From an uncultured Bacteroidota bacterium (GTDB lineage: Bacteria > Bacteroidota > Bacteroidia > Chitinophagales > Chitinophagaceae), in assembly GCA_903933995.1 (NCBI GenBank), contig CAIZMD010000175.1, positions 1 through 25,520 of the forward strand: 25,520 nucleotides of DNA. The letters run 5' to 3'. Each line of letters begins with the position of its first letter. Positions within the stretch are counted from its first letter, which is position 1. Positions 16,258-24,963 of the stretch are shown piece after piece. The notes beneath the pieces were generated by a model. That model was given only the letters and a program-made list of their open reading frames with translations. It was not told where the DNA came from and made no database searches. Made by a program: the position numbers and the translations under genes.

Positions 16258-17841
16258 TTAATATCCTGGGTTTTGTTTCAGGTTCACGTTAGAAGATACA
16301 TCTGAAGAAGGAATAGGGAATAATTTACGGAAATCACCCACTGATGTACCGTCTTTTACGCCACCTTTCCAAGGCCAGAGATAACTGCTCTCTACAAATT
16401 TTCCAAAACGAACTAAGTCAGTTCTACGGAATCCTTCCCAATACAATTCTCTAGCTCTTTCATCTAAAATGAAGTTCAAGTCAATATCTGCAACATTACC
16501 TGTGGTATTACCATAAGCACGTACACGCAAATTATTGATATAGGTAATGGCAGTTGCTTTATCTCCAACAGTTGAACCTCTTAAAACGGCTTCAGCATAG
16601 TTTAAATAAACTTCACCCAAACGGAACAAAGGCATATCAATATCAACAAATGTTTGGTTAGTACCATTGGCACCTGCCCTTGTTTTGTTGATGAATTTAG
16701 TAATCGCATATCCATCTTTGAAAGATGTCAAGTCATTGATATCTAAACTCTGACCAGATGTATAAAATTGGGCGCGCTTATCTTTTGCACCTGTAACATC
16801 AGGGAACAAGGCTGGAAGATTTTTAGTAGTACGGATACCACCCCAAGCAAAGTCCAAACCATAATCACCCGCATTTTGAGAACCACCCAATGAAGCATGA
16901 CAAAGGAAGGTGGTACCACCATAACCCTGTGTTTTCAAACCATCATATCTGATGCTGAAAATAAACTCATTGGTATTCAAATCGTTATCAGCGCGCATTA
17001 ACCAAGGATAATTGGCAACCAATGTATAACCCGCATCAATTACCTTTTTAGCATAGGTTGCAGCTTCTGTATACTTAGGAGTCCCAGTGTATACAGCTGC
17101 ATTTAAATAAATCCTAGAAAGTAAAGACCAAGCAGCAGCTTTATCCGCACGGCCATATTCATTGGCTTTTGCGTCTACTAGTTCTGCTTCAATGGCTTTT
17201 AATTCAGATTCTACATAGCTAAATACTTCAGAGCGTTTTGCTTGTGGAGGCAGAAAACTACCCAATGGGTCTTTTTCAGTTGCCATTGGAACTGGTCCAA
17301 ATAAATCCATCAAAACAGCATACTGATAAGCTCTTAAGAACCTTGCTTCAGCGCGAAATTTTTTGATCTTATCAGCATCAGCGCCTGAGATTCCTCTTGA
17401 AGAAAGATTGGCATCAGATGCTTGGTTGATAAAGTCATTACACAAAGTAATTTGGTAATAAGAACGATAGTACAAACCCTTTAACATGGGGTTGTCAGAA
17501 GTCCAGTTCATTTTGTGGAAATCCTGAATACCAGGATCGCCCCAAGCTACTACGGCTTCATCCGTACTTAATTCCTGAGCCTTCCAATAAAGACGGTAAA
17601 AATCAGAAGTACCTTCATCAATACCTTGAACGTCTCCATTACCAGCAGGACCAGTATTACCAGTTAAAGCAAAACTACCATACACTTTGGCCATTGCCTG
17701 TGTATAGCCCAATGGAGTACTATAAACAATTGCAGCAGTAGTACCATTGGTTGGGGTCAGGTCCAGCTTTTTTGAGCAGGAAACCAGGGTGCCCGCCGCA
17801 AAGCCTATCACCATTAGTTTTTTGAAAAAATTATGTTTCAT
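16258..17841 (-). CDS. susD: SusD/RagB family nutrient-binding outer-membrane lipoprotein
   Basis: The 527-residue protein matches the SusD family, which caps the SusC channel and captures oligosaccharides. It has a lipoprotein signal (MKHNFFKKLMVIGFAAGTLV, then SC with C22), TPR-like helices with ARFLRAYQYAVLMDLFGPVPM, and the typical C-terminus RELYWEGFRRTDLVRFGKF and LFPIPSSDVSSN. ATG 17841 is chosen because it begins the charged signal sequence; an ATG at 17871 adds ten residues and starts only 5 bases after the susC stop. It pairs with the upstream susC, and the starch-like context suggests maltooligosaccharide as the ligand. Confidence 0.95.
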   Translation of the reverse strand: MKHNFFKKLMVIGFAAGTLVSCSKKLDLTPTNGTTAAIVYSTPLGYTQAMAKVYGSFALTGNTGPAGNGDVQGIDEGTSDFYRLYWKAQELSTDEAVVAWGDPGIQDFHKMNWTSDNPMLKGLYYRSYYQITLCNDFINQASDANLSSRGISGADADKIKKFRAEARFLRAYQYAVLMDLFGPVPMATEKDPLGSFLPPQAKRSEVFSYVESELKAIEAELVDAKANEYGRADKAAAWSLLSRIYLNAAVYTGTPKYTEAATYAKKVIDAGYTLVANYPWLMRADNDLNTNEFIFSIRYDGLKTQGYGGTTFLCHASLGGSQNAGDYGLDFAWGGIRTTKNLPALFPDVTGAKDKRAQFYTSGQSLDINDLTSFKDGYAITKFINKTRAGANGTNQTFVDIDMPLFRLGEVYLNYAEAVLRGSTVGDKATAITYINNLRVRAYGNTTGNVADIDLNFILDERARELYWEGFRRTDLVRFGKFVESSYLWPWKGGVKDGTSVGDFRKLFPIPSSDVSSNVNLKQNPGY

Positions 17842-17876
17842 AAAGAATTTTTTAATTGTTTGTATTTGCATGGATA

Positions 17877-20873
17877 TTAGAAATCAAGGTTCAGGCTCAA
17901 AGCATAAGTCCTTGGTCTAGGATAGAAATTATTGTCAATTCCACCGTTGATTTCAGGATCAGTACCCTTGTATTTGGTTATCACAAACGCGTTCTGTACG
18001 TTGGCTCCCAAACGAAGGTTGGCTTTGTCATGAAATATTTTTCCAAAATTATAACCCACATAAATATTATCCATTCTTAAGAAAGAAGCATTTTGGATAT
18101 AATAGTCAGACAAATAGTATTGAGAACCATTTCCGCTAAAATTAGTAGCCAAAACATCTGTTGAACCATTGCTCAAGAAGTTTAATGGATTCAATACGTT
18201 ACGAATGGTTCCTGTACTTGAAGCAACGTTATTGTACAAGTAGTTATCCAAATGCGCTCTCATTACAAATCCTGCATTCCACTTATTGTAAGTGATATTA
18301 GAATTTAAACCTAAGAATACTTTTGGATCTGGGTTCTTGTATCTATATAAATCTTTGTCACTCACCAAACCATCACGGTTTCTGTCTGCAAACAAATTAT
18401 CAATTGGGTTACCAGCTTTGTCATACACTTGCTGATAAGCATAGAAAGAACCTCTAGGGAAACCAACTGAGTTAATCAAGATGCTATTACCAGTACCACC
18501 AGAAATACCACCATACAGATTACCTGGATAGTTAGGATCTTCAGAGATAGTCAACTTGGTAATGGTGTTTTGGTTATAAGTAATGTTGAATCCAAAATCC
18601 CAAACTAGGTTCTTGTTTCTAACAGGAGTAGCATTCAAACTAAATTCAACACCCTTGTTTTCCATATCACCCACGTTGGCAACAATCTGGTTAGAGAAGT
18701 TGGTACCAGCTGGTTGGGTAATCAAGTTTAACAAGTCAGTTGTTTTTCTATTATAGTATTCAATTGAACCGGTTACCCTGTTGTTGAATAAACCATAATC
18801 CAATGCCACGTTAAAGGAAGCAGTTTGTTCCCATTTCCTGTTGGCATAGTAGCCCGCTGGGCGATACATTTGATAGAAAGTATTTCCAAAAGGATACTGA
18901 GCAGTTGTTTCACTCTTGAAGTAGTTGGTAATATAATCATAGTTACCAATACCATCTTGTTGACCAGTGATACCATAACCAATACGGAATTTCAAATCAG
19001 AGATTACGTCAACATCTTTTAAGAAATCTTCTTGCTTCATTTTCCAAGCAAATGCTCCTGAAGGGAAGTTACCCCAACGGTTGCTAGGGCTAAACCTAGA
19101 AGATCCATCTCTACGGAAAGTAGCAGTAATGATGTACTTGTCCTGAATGGTAAAGTTCATCCTACCAAACCAAGAAAGAATGGTATTCTCAGGTTTATCA
19201 AACGCAAAGTTTGGATCTGAGTTAGGACGTTTTGTTCCATCAGAACTATAGTCAGCGTAGTTATAGTTGGTGGTCAAATAGTTATTGTATTCATAACCTC
19301 CCATGATATCTAAACGACTATCAATAGATTTGAAATTTTTCACATAGTTCAGATACAATTGCAAGAAAGTGTTTGATACATCTTGTTTGTAATTGTTGCT
19401 TACACCGCTTTTGTATACATTAGCTGCGTCTTGGAAACGTTTGTAAGAAGATGCAGCACTATCAGTTACTTTCACAGTTCCTTCACTATGAGAGATATCA
19501 TAGCTAGCATTCATTTTCACGTGCAAATCAGGTAAGAAATGCAATTTGTAATCAATCTGAGCACTACCTACAGAACGTTGTACTTTACTACGGTTGTCAT
19601 TCTGTAACAAAATTCCAACTGGGTTTTTTGGAGAAAGACCTTTTAAACCACTAATAGAAGTTGGGTCAAGCCATTCCCAGTATCCACCAAAACGGTTGTT
19701 ACCAGAAGTAACTGGTTTGGTAGGATCAAAAGTAACTGCTGCACCAATTGCACCTTCATTAGCAAATTTTGATTTGCTAGAAGTTCCTAAAACACTCAAG
19801 TTAACCGATAAATGGTCATTGAAAAACTTAGGACTTAGGTTAATAGCCAAACTGGTTCTTTCTAGGTTACCAGATTTTAAAATACCGTCTTGGTTCAAAT
19901 AACCTAGAGATACACGGTAAGGAATATTCTTAATTGCACCAGATACACCAAAATTGTTATCTGTTCCAATAGCTGTTTGATAAATTTGGTCTTGCCAGTT
20001 GGTATTGGCAGTTCCCAACAAAGCTATCTGAGCAGCATTACCATTTTTGTTTACCAACGCTTTAAACTGATCAGCACTCATTACATCTACCTGTTTGGTT
20101 GGTGTTTGAATAGCTAACTGTGAGCTGAAAGTAAATTTAGGAGTACCCTTTGCACCTTTCTTAGTAGTGATCAAGATCACACCATTAGAACCCCTAGCAC
20201 CATAAATAGCAGTGGCAGAAGCGTCTTTTAAAATAGTAAAGTTTTCAATATCGTTAGGGTTGATCAAAGACAATGGATTGGCTTGACCACTAATGCCATT
20301 GTTGCTCAATGGAACTCCATCTACAACAATCAACGGATCATTACTTGCGTTCAAAGAAGCACCTCCGCGAATACGGATTGTACTACCTGCACCAGGTGCA
20401 CCACCATTAGAAGTAATCTGAACACCCGCAGCTTTACCAGCAATCAATTGTTCAGGAGTAGTAATGGCACCCTTGTTGAAATCCTTGGCAGAGATACTAA
20501 CAACAGAACCTGTCAGATCTTTCTTACGTGCAGAACCATAACCAATTACCACCACTTCATTCAGAGCAGCGTTGGCTTGATCCAATTGCACAGATAAACT
20601 TCCAGTGCCAATAGCTACTTCTTTAGCGGTATAGCTCACTGAGCTAATCACTAATGTAGTTGCAGAAGCAGGAACTTTGAAAGAGAAAGAACCAGTAGCA
20701 TCGGTAGACATACCAATGGTAGTTCCTTTAACCAATACGGTTGCACCAACAAGTGGCGTACCGTCTTTTGAGTCAGTTACCTTACCGGTAACTACTTTGT
20801 CTTGAGCCAGAGCAGGCATTACAAATGCCAGCATCGCCGTAGCAAAGACAAATAGCAATCGTTTAATGTTCAT
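17877..20873 (-). CDS. susC: SusC/RagA family TonB-linked outer-membrane transporter
   Basis: The 998-residue protein is an outer-membrane TonB-dependent transporter that imports oligosaccharides with SusD. It has a signal peptide (cleavage near AFVMPALAQ), a carboxypeptidase-regulatory-like domain (about 27-105, VVTGKVTDSKDGTPLVGATV), a TonB-box/plug start (EVVVIGYGSARKKDLTGSV) and a long 22-strand type beta-barrel ending in LSLNLDF. The terminal aromatic residue is typical for outer-membrane proteins. There is no STN domain, so sigma/anti-sigma control is not indicated. It lies 115 bases after the amylase gene, and the four sus genes follow each other at 34-39 bases, as one transcription unit. 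Confidence 0.96.
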   Translation of the reverse strand: MNIKRLLFVFATAMLAFVMPALAQDKVVTGKVTDSKDGTPLVGATVLVKGTTIGMSTDATGSFSFKVPASATTLVISSVSYTAKEVAIGTGSLSVQLDQANAALNEVVVIGYGSARKKDLTGSVVSISAKDFNKGAITTPEQLIAGKAAGVQITSNGGAPGAGSTIRIRGGASLNASNDPLIVVDGVPLSNNGISGQANPLSLINPNDIENFTILKDASATAIYGARGSNGVILITTKKGAKGTPKFTFSSQLAIQTPTKQVDVMSADQFKALVNKNGNAAQIALLGTANTNWQDQIYQTAIGTDNNFGVSGAIKNIPYRVSLGYLNQDGILKSGNLERTSLAINLSPKFFNDHLSVNLSVLGTSSKSKFANEGAIGAAVTFDPTKPVTSGNNRFGGYWEWLDPTSISGLKGLSPKNPVGILLQNDNRSKVQRSVGSAQIDYKLHFLPDLHVKMNASYDISHSEGTVKVTDSAASSYKRFQDAANVYKSGVSNNYKQDVSNTFLQLYLNYVKNFKSIDSRLDIMGGYEYNNYLTTNYNYADYSSDGTKRPNSDPNFAFDKPENTILSWFGRMNFTIQDKYIITATFRRDGSSRFSPSNRWGNFPSGAFAWKMKQEDFLKDVDVISDLKFRIGYGITGQQDGIGNYDYITNYFKSETTAQYPFGNTFYQMYRPAGYYANRKWEQTASFNVALDYGLFNNRVTGSIEYYNRKTTDLLNLITQPAGTNFSNQIVANVGDMENKGVEFSLNATPVRNKNLVWDFGFNITYNQNTITKLTISEDPNYPGNLYGGISGGTGNSILINSVGFPRGSFYAYQQVYDKAGNPIDNLFADRNRDGLVSDKDLYRYKNPDPKVFLGLNSNITYNKWNAGFVMRAHLDNYLYNNVASSTGTIRNVLNPLNFLSNGSTDVLATNFSGNGSQYYLSDYYIQNASFLRMDNIYVGYNFGKIFHDKANLRLGANVQNAFVITKYKGTDPEINGGIDNNFYPRPRTYALSLNLDF

Positions 20874-20988
20874 AAATCTTGGTTTTTGAAATAAAAATGG
20901 TCATTTGGCAGTTTTCATTGAAACAGGTTTGCAACACTCAACCAGGTGCTGGAAACCATTCAATATGTTTGAAAAATTGATTCATATC

Positions 20989-23886
20989 TTAATGTGTTAT
21001 GATAAATTTTGTGGTTTGTTGTTTGCCATTAATGGTCAGCTGTAACAAATAAACCCCAGGTGCATATTGCTTGAAGGAATTTGTAACAGTATTAATAGGC
21101 GCTGTATGCACACCCTTTGATTGAACACCTTGAAACAGATTTCCAAGCCTTGCTCCATTCATTGATAATAATTGCAAAGACACTTTACCAGTTTCTGGTA
21201 AATTGTAGCTAACCACTGCTTGTTCTTTAACAGGGTTGGGTACTACTCTTAAAGACAAATCAATGGCTGGAATACTTGGCGTAAACAAGGCAGTTGAAAC
21301 CGTATTGCGAACGTCTTTATTGGTATACACATAGTACTCACCTGGTTGCAGGTTCAGGGTCTCGGTTGCACCAGTTGCGGTTCTGCTAGTACCCGTTAAA
21401 TAACTATACCAAGTACCTGCGTTGGGGAAAGCAATATTAACCGTGTTAGCAACAACGTCAAAATTCCCCACCACCACTACATTCAAACTATCTGTTACCA
21501 ATTTCAACCACTTGGTATTCCCAGCTAAATCATAGGTAACATTACTGGTAGTAAATGTGGTCAAATAATTTGGCGTTTTTTTCAACGCTAATAATTGTTT
21601 GTAAACTTCAAACAAAGCCCTTCTTCCTGTTACATTATAATAATCCCATTTGATGGGCTTGGTACTTAAACGGCAATTATTAGCATCAACTGTAACTCCA
21701 TCGCTACAAGTATTAATAGAAAAATCATAACCTAGTTCACCAAATTGCCAGATCATTTTGGGACCAGGAATCATGGCCCAAAATGCGGCGGCCATTTCAT
21801 TTCTTTTCAGAGCAGTTGCGGGGTCCTTGGTATTATAAGCTCCAGCGGAATTTCCAAAATTGATGTTTTTGTAATTCAATCTTTCTTCATCATGGCTTTC
21901 CATATAAGCTACCAAGTGCGGTTTAGACCAACCCTTGGCACTACTGTTGAAAATGGCGTTTTGAAAATCAGATCCACTACTATAACCCATAGTAGATTGG
22001 TTAAACTGATAATTGGCATTACCCCATAATAACATGCCATAGTTAGACAGTTCAATCTCTTCTGTATTAGACGCAAAATGTTCCAATATGCAATAAGCAT
22101 CAGTAGAAATGGTTTGCAGTTTGTCGTAAATTCTTTTCCAGATAGCCACCCTGGTTCCGTCATAATTGCCCCAGGCATTTACATTATTCAAATTGTCTAC
22201 TTGTGTAAATCCTTTAGACAAATCCCAACGGAAACCATCTATTTTATACTGGGTCATCCAGTGTTCCATAACCCTGTCAGTGAAATCTTTGGTGGCTTGT
22301 GTCTCGTGGTTAAAATCATAGCCAACATTAAATGGATGTTTGGCAACAGGATTAAACCAAGGACTATTAGAAGCCGGTCTACTATTGGCCGCATCCCAAT
22401 ACAATTGTACCATGGGAGACTGACCAAATGAATGGTTGAGTACCATATCCATGATCACTGCAATGCCTTGTTTGTGACACTCATCAATGAATTGACGTAA
22501 CACCGTTTCATTACCATAAGCCTTGTCAGGAGCAAAATAAAAACTAGGATTATACCCCCAACTATTATTCCCTTCAAACTCATTAAAAGGCATTACTTCA
22601 ATGGCATTAACACCCAGTCTTTTTAAATAGCTAAGGGTATCTTTTACGGTTTGGAAATTCTGAGTGGCTACAAAATCACGCACTAGCATTTCATAAATCA
22701 CCAAGTTGCGTTTGTCAGGTCTTTTAAAATTAGCTACCTGCCAATTATAAGCTGTTTTACCAGTTTGCAAGATGCTCACAATGCCAGTTGTTTTTCCAGT
22801 GGGATAGGCTTTGAGATTAGGATAAGTTGTAGTAGGAATAAATGGATCATTAGAAGGATCCAAAATTTTCTCTGTATTATAATCGGCAATTTTTAAACTA
22901 CCATCAACTATATATTGATACGCGTATTCTGTTCCTTTTGTTAACCCAGTAATCCTTACCCAATAGTTATTGCCATCTGGAGTTTGATTCATTTGGTATT
23001 TACTATCCTCTGTCCAGTTATTAAAATCACCAATCACTGACACCCTTGTTTTTAAAGGCGCGTATAAAACCAGGGTCACAGATGTATCGCCAGATTCATA
23101 ATTGATTCCTTGTTTTACCCCTGTTGGTAATGGCGCAACCACCGTAGTATTGGCCACAAAAAAATTGATGGTATCTCTAACAGTGTTAGAACCTAAAACA
23201 GACTCAGCAATGATTACTTGATTTCCTGCGGCAGTAATGGTTGGGGTATTGCTAATGGTTGTGGCCGCTGTTTGAGTAGCAACCTGGGTACCATTAAAAT
23301 ACAATTTCAAATCTGAAGCAGTATTGCTCTTGGCTGTGATGGCAATGGTTTGTCCAACTGTTTTAGTAATGGGTTCTATAACTGGTGTATAGTTAGACTG
23401 CCTAAAAGGATCCGTAATGCGAACATAATTTCCTGACTCATAAACAGGCACATACATATCACTATTATCCGAGTTCCCTAACTGCTTGCTACCAGATCCA
23501 GTTCTAAAAATGATAGCAATTTTTAAGATTTTCTCACTAGCATTAGTAATACCAAAAAATGTTCTTAACCCACCTGTGATAGTATATTTCCATTTATTGT
23601 TTCCTAAATAACTAGCTTGAGCCGCAGCTGTTGTTGATCCCCATGTGAATTTTGAATATTTCCAATCCCCACCGTTGGTACTCAAATTGGTAATGCATCC
23701 AATATGTACGTATACATCTGTAGTTGGAGAATAATTATTTAATGCCGCATTTCCTTTTGTAGCATCTGCAGTAATCTCAATAGTAGTAGATGATTCCTGT
23801 ATGAATTCAGGAACACTTGTCAACAGTTGCGCAGCACTGCTGAAAGCAAGGGAGAAAAACACTAGTATTAAACCAAGTCTTTTCAT
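20989..23886 (-). CDS. Secreted GH13 alpha-amylase with CBM48-like and T9SS sorting domains
   Basis: The product has 965 residues. It has a signal peptide (1-20, ending SSAAQ), an N-terminal beta-domain (about 30-155), an Ig-like region (about 170-245) and a CBM48-like module (about 258-345, VIGDFNNWTED). The GH13 barrel runs from about 395 and carries region I DMVLNH (480-485), region II GFRWD with nucleophile D555, region III E602 (CILEHF) and region IV SHD (664-666), so all three acids are present. A type A T9SS sorting domain occupies 881-965 (VVPNPVKEQAVV to KFIITH). It should hydrolyse starch outside the cell. ATG 23886 is chosen because it opens a proper signal peptide; the ATG at 23922 would translate through two operator-like palindromes. 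Confidence 0.94.
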   Translation of the reverse strand: MKRLGLILVFFSLAFSSAAQLLTSVPEFIQESSTTIEITADATKGNAALNNYSPTTDVYVHIGCITNLSTNGGDWKYSKFTWGSTTAAAQASYLGNNKWKYTITGGLRTFFGITNASEKILKIAIIFRTGSGSKQLGNSDNSDMYVPVYESGNYVRITDPFRQSNYTPVIEPITKTVGQTIAITAKSNTASDLKLYFNGTQVATQTAATTISNTPTITAAGNQVIIAESVLGSNTVRDTINFFVANTTVVAPLPTGVKQGINYESGDTSVTLVLYAPLKTRVSVIGDFNNWTEDSKYQMNQTPDGNNYWVRITGLTKGTEYAYQYIVDGSLKIADYNTEKILDPSNDPFIPTTTYPNLKAYPTGKTTGIVSILQTGKTAYNWQVANFKRPDKRNLVIYEMLVRDFVATQNFQTVKDTLSYLKRLGVNAIEVMPFNEFEGNNSWGYNPSFYFAPDKAYGNETVLRQFIDECHKQGIAVIMDMVLNHSFGQSPMVQLYWDAANSRPASNSPWFNPVAKHPFNVGYDFNHETQATKDFTDRVMEHWMTQYKIDGFRWDLSKGFTQVDNLNNVNAWGNYDGTRVAIWKRIYDKLQTISTDAYCILEHFASNTEEIELSNYGMLLWGNANYQFNQSTMGYSSGSDFQNAIFNSSAKGWSKPHLVAYMESHDEERLNYKNINFGNSAGAYNTKDPATALKRNEMAAAFWAMIPGPKMIWQFGELGYDFSINTCSDGVTVDANNCRLSTKPIKWDYYNVTGRRALFEVYKQLLALKKTPNYLTTFTTSNVTYDLAGNTKWLKLVTDSLNVVVVGNFDVVANTVNIAFPNAGTWYSYLTGTSRTATGATETLNLQPGEYYVYTNKDVRNTVSTALFTPSIPAIDLSLRVVPNPVKEQAVVSYNLPETGKVSLQLLSMNGARLGNLFQGVQSKGVHTAPINTVTNSFKQYAPGVYLLQLTINGKQQTTKFIITH

Positions 23887-23901
23887 ATAGGCGTTGAAGT
23901 T

Positions 23902-23913
23902 GCAATCGTTTGC
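23902..23913. promoter_or_regulatory. LacI-type operator-like palindrome, proximal to the amylase
   Basis: GCAATCGTTTGC fits the LacI-family pattern GCAAnCGnTTGC. It lies 16 bases before the amylase ATG. An identical 12-mer is 31 bp further upstream. The position suits repression. Confidence 0.6.
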
Positions 23914-23932
23914 ATCAATCACTGTGATAACA

Positions 23933-23944
23933 GCAATCGTTTGC
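23933..23944. promoter_or_regulatory. LacI-type operator-like palindrome, distal to the amylase
   Basis: This is a second exact copy of GCAATCGTTTGC, offset 31 bp (about three helical turns) from the first. Two sites on one helix face could bind one protein tetramer or two dimers. Confidence 0.6.
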
Positions 23945-23950
23945 GTTACT

Positions 23951-23971
23951 AATGTGTGAAATTAACACATT
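23951..23971. promoter_or_regulatory. Inverted repeat AATGTGT-N7-ACACATT upstream of the amylase
   Basis: Perfect 7-bp arms with a 7-base spacer. It belongs to the same pattern as the site at 23982-23998 (TGTGT...ACACA with equal spacing). It is a candidate site for the Nudix/winged-helix regulator encoded next door. Confidence 0.55.
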
Positions 23972-23981
23972 ATTGCAAAGT

Positions 23982-23998
23982 TGTGTATTTTTTACACA
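23982..23998. promoter_or_regulatory. Inverted repeat TGTGTA-N5-TACACA upstream of the amylase
   Basis: Perfect 6-bp arms around TTTTT. Its centre is 29 bp from that of the neighbouring inverted repeat, again near three helical turns. A related site lies upstream of the regulator gene at 24893-24909. Confidence 0.58.
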
Positions 23999-24085
23999 TA
24001 AAAAAATTAATATTTTTTGTCGGGTTCACTTGCAGCGTTTTTGGGGGAAAATGGTCTTAAACCGGGATTTTTGGGTCAAAAAGGT

Positions 24086-24823
24086 CTAAAAATCAATCCC
24101 TATCCACTTTCTTTTGCTCTTCTCGTACTTCTCAAAATTGAATTTGTACAACTTGCCTGGGCGGTGAGGAACGTCTTGCTCCATCTCATCAATGTCTATG
24201 AGTAGGTCCATACTGGCAAATTTCTTGCGGAAGTTCCTTCTGTCAAGACTTACCGCCAAAATGGCTTCATACAAGTTCTGTAATTCTCTCAATGAGAACT
24301 TTTCAGGCAATAAATTGAAGCCCAAGGGGTGTTCCTGAATCCTTTTTTGTAACCAACTATAGCATTGGTCCACAATTTCTTTGTGGTCAAAAGCCATATC
24401 GCCCAGCGTGGGCATACTATGCCAGTTAAGGTCATTGTCATGAATTTTTAACTGGTGGTGATTAATATTGAGCAAGGAACAATAGGCTACGGTAATAACC
24501 CTACCACCTGGGTGGCGGTTGGGATGGCTAAATGTGCGCACCTGGTCTAGGAACACGTCATTCATACCTGTTCGTTCTTTTAAAATCCTATAGGCGGCTT
24601 CATCCAATTCCTCATTGTCTTTCACAATGTCTCCCAATAAGGAATAATGGTTTTTGTAATATTCCAAGTCACTTTTAATGACAAGCACTTTGAGTTTGTT
24701 TTCTTCAAATCCAAAAATCACACAATCCACTGTTAATGGAACGCTGGGATAGGCTTGTACCAAGGCTTTGGCGTCCTTGATCAAATGCTCTTCATGTGGT
24801 GCAACGGTAACATGCTTTTTCAT
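24086..24823 (-). CDS. Nudix/winged-helix transcriptional regulator, NrtR/AraR-like
   Basis: The 245-residue protein joins a Nudix-fold domain (about 25-155) to a C-terminal winged helix (about 170-245) with LLPEKFSLRELQNLYEAIL and LDRRNFRKKF, typical of NrtR-family regulators. Known members sense ADP-ribose derivatives, and the Bacteroides arabinose regulator AraR belongs to the same family. The Nudix box (64-87) is degenerate: the REUxEE core reads RILKER (79-84), with I80 and R84 in place of glutamates. It is therefore probably a ligand sensor and not a hydrolase. It lies 199 bases upstream of the amylase on the same strand, and similar palindromes precede both genes. Control of the starch locus is inference; the ligand is unknown. 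Confidence 0.88.
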   Translation of the reverse strand: MKKHVTVAPHEEHLIKDAKALVQAYPSVPLTVDCVIFGFEENKLKVLVIKSDLEYYKNHYSLLGDIVKDNEELDEAAYRILKERTGMNDVFLDQVRTFSHPNRHPGGRVITVAYCSLLNINHHQLKIHDNDLNWHSMPTLGDMAFDHKEIVDQCYSWLQKRIQEHPLGFNLLPEKFSLRELQNLYEAILAVSLDRRNFRKKFASMDLLIDIDEMEQDVPHRPGKLYKFNFEKYEKSKRKWIGIDF

Positions 24824-24856
24824 GGCTCAAATTTTGAAAAAAACCAGGGGCTTTTT

Positions 24857-24868
24857 GCAATCGGTTGC
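24857..24868. promoter_or_regulatory. LacI-type operator-like palindrome upstream of the Nudix regulator gene
   Basis: GCAATCGGTTGC fits GCAAnCGnTTGC and differs by one base from the two copies before the amylase. It lies 33 bases before the regulator ATG, in the 140-base divergent region shared with ligA. Confidence 0.5.
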
Positions 24869-24892
24869 GGAAGGTACAATTTTTTGGAATAA

Positions 24893-24909
24893 TGTGTAAA
24901 TTCTACATA
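24893..24909. promoter_or_regulatory. Inverted repeat TGTGTA-N5-TACATA upstream of the Nudix regulator gene
   Basis: One mismatch from the perfect palindrome at 23982-23998. Its position about 70 bases before the regulator ATG suggests autoregulation, and it could also affect divergent ligA. Confidence 0.5.
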
Positions 24910-24963
24910 GTAGTTCTGTTTCAAAGCCATTCAGCCCCTAACTTTAATGCCCAATCCAAATGC

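Noticed and set aside
20874..20988. Possible separate promoter or operator before susC
   Set aside because: Only a GCAAAC half-site and small foldbacks such as CCAGGTGCTGG are seen. There is no full palindrome or TAnnTTTG element, so the 115 bases are left as an ordinary intergenic gap.
22078..22431. 117-codon plus-strand open frame inside the amylase gene
   Set aside because: It is a shadow of the GH13 catalytic region on the other strand.
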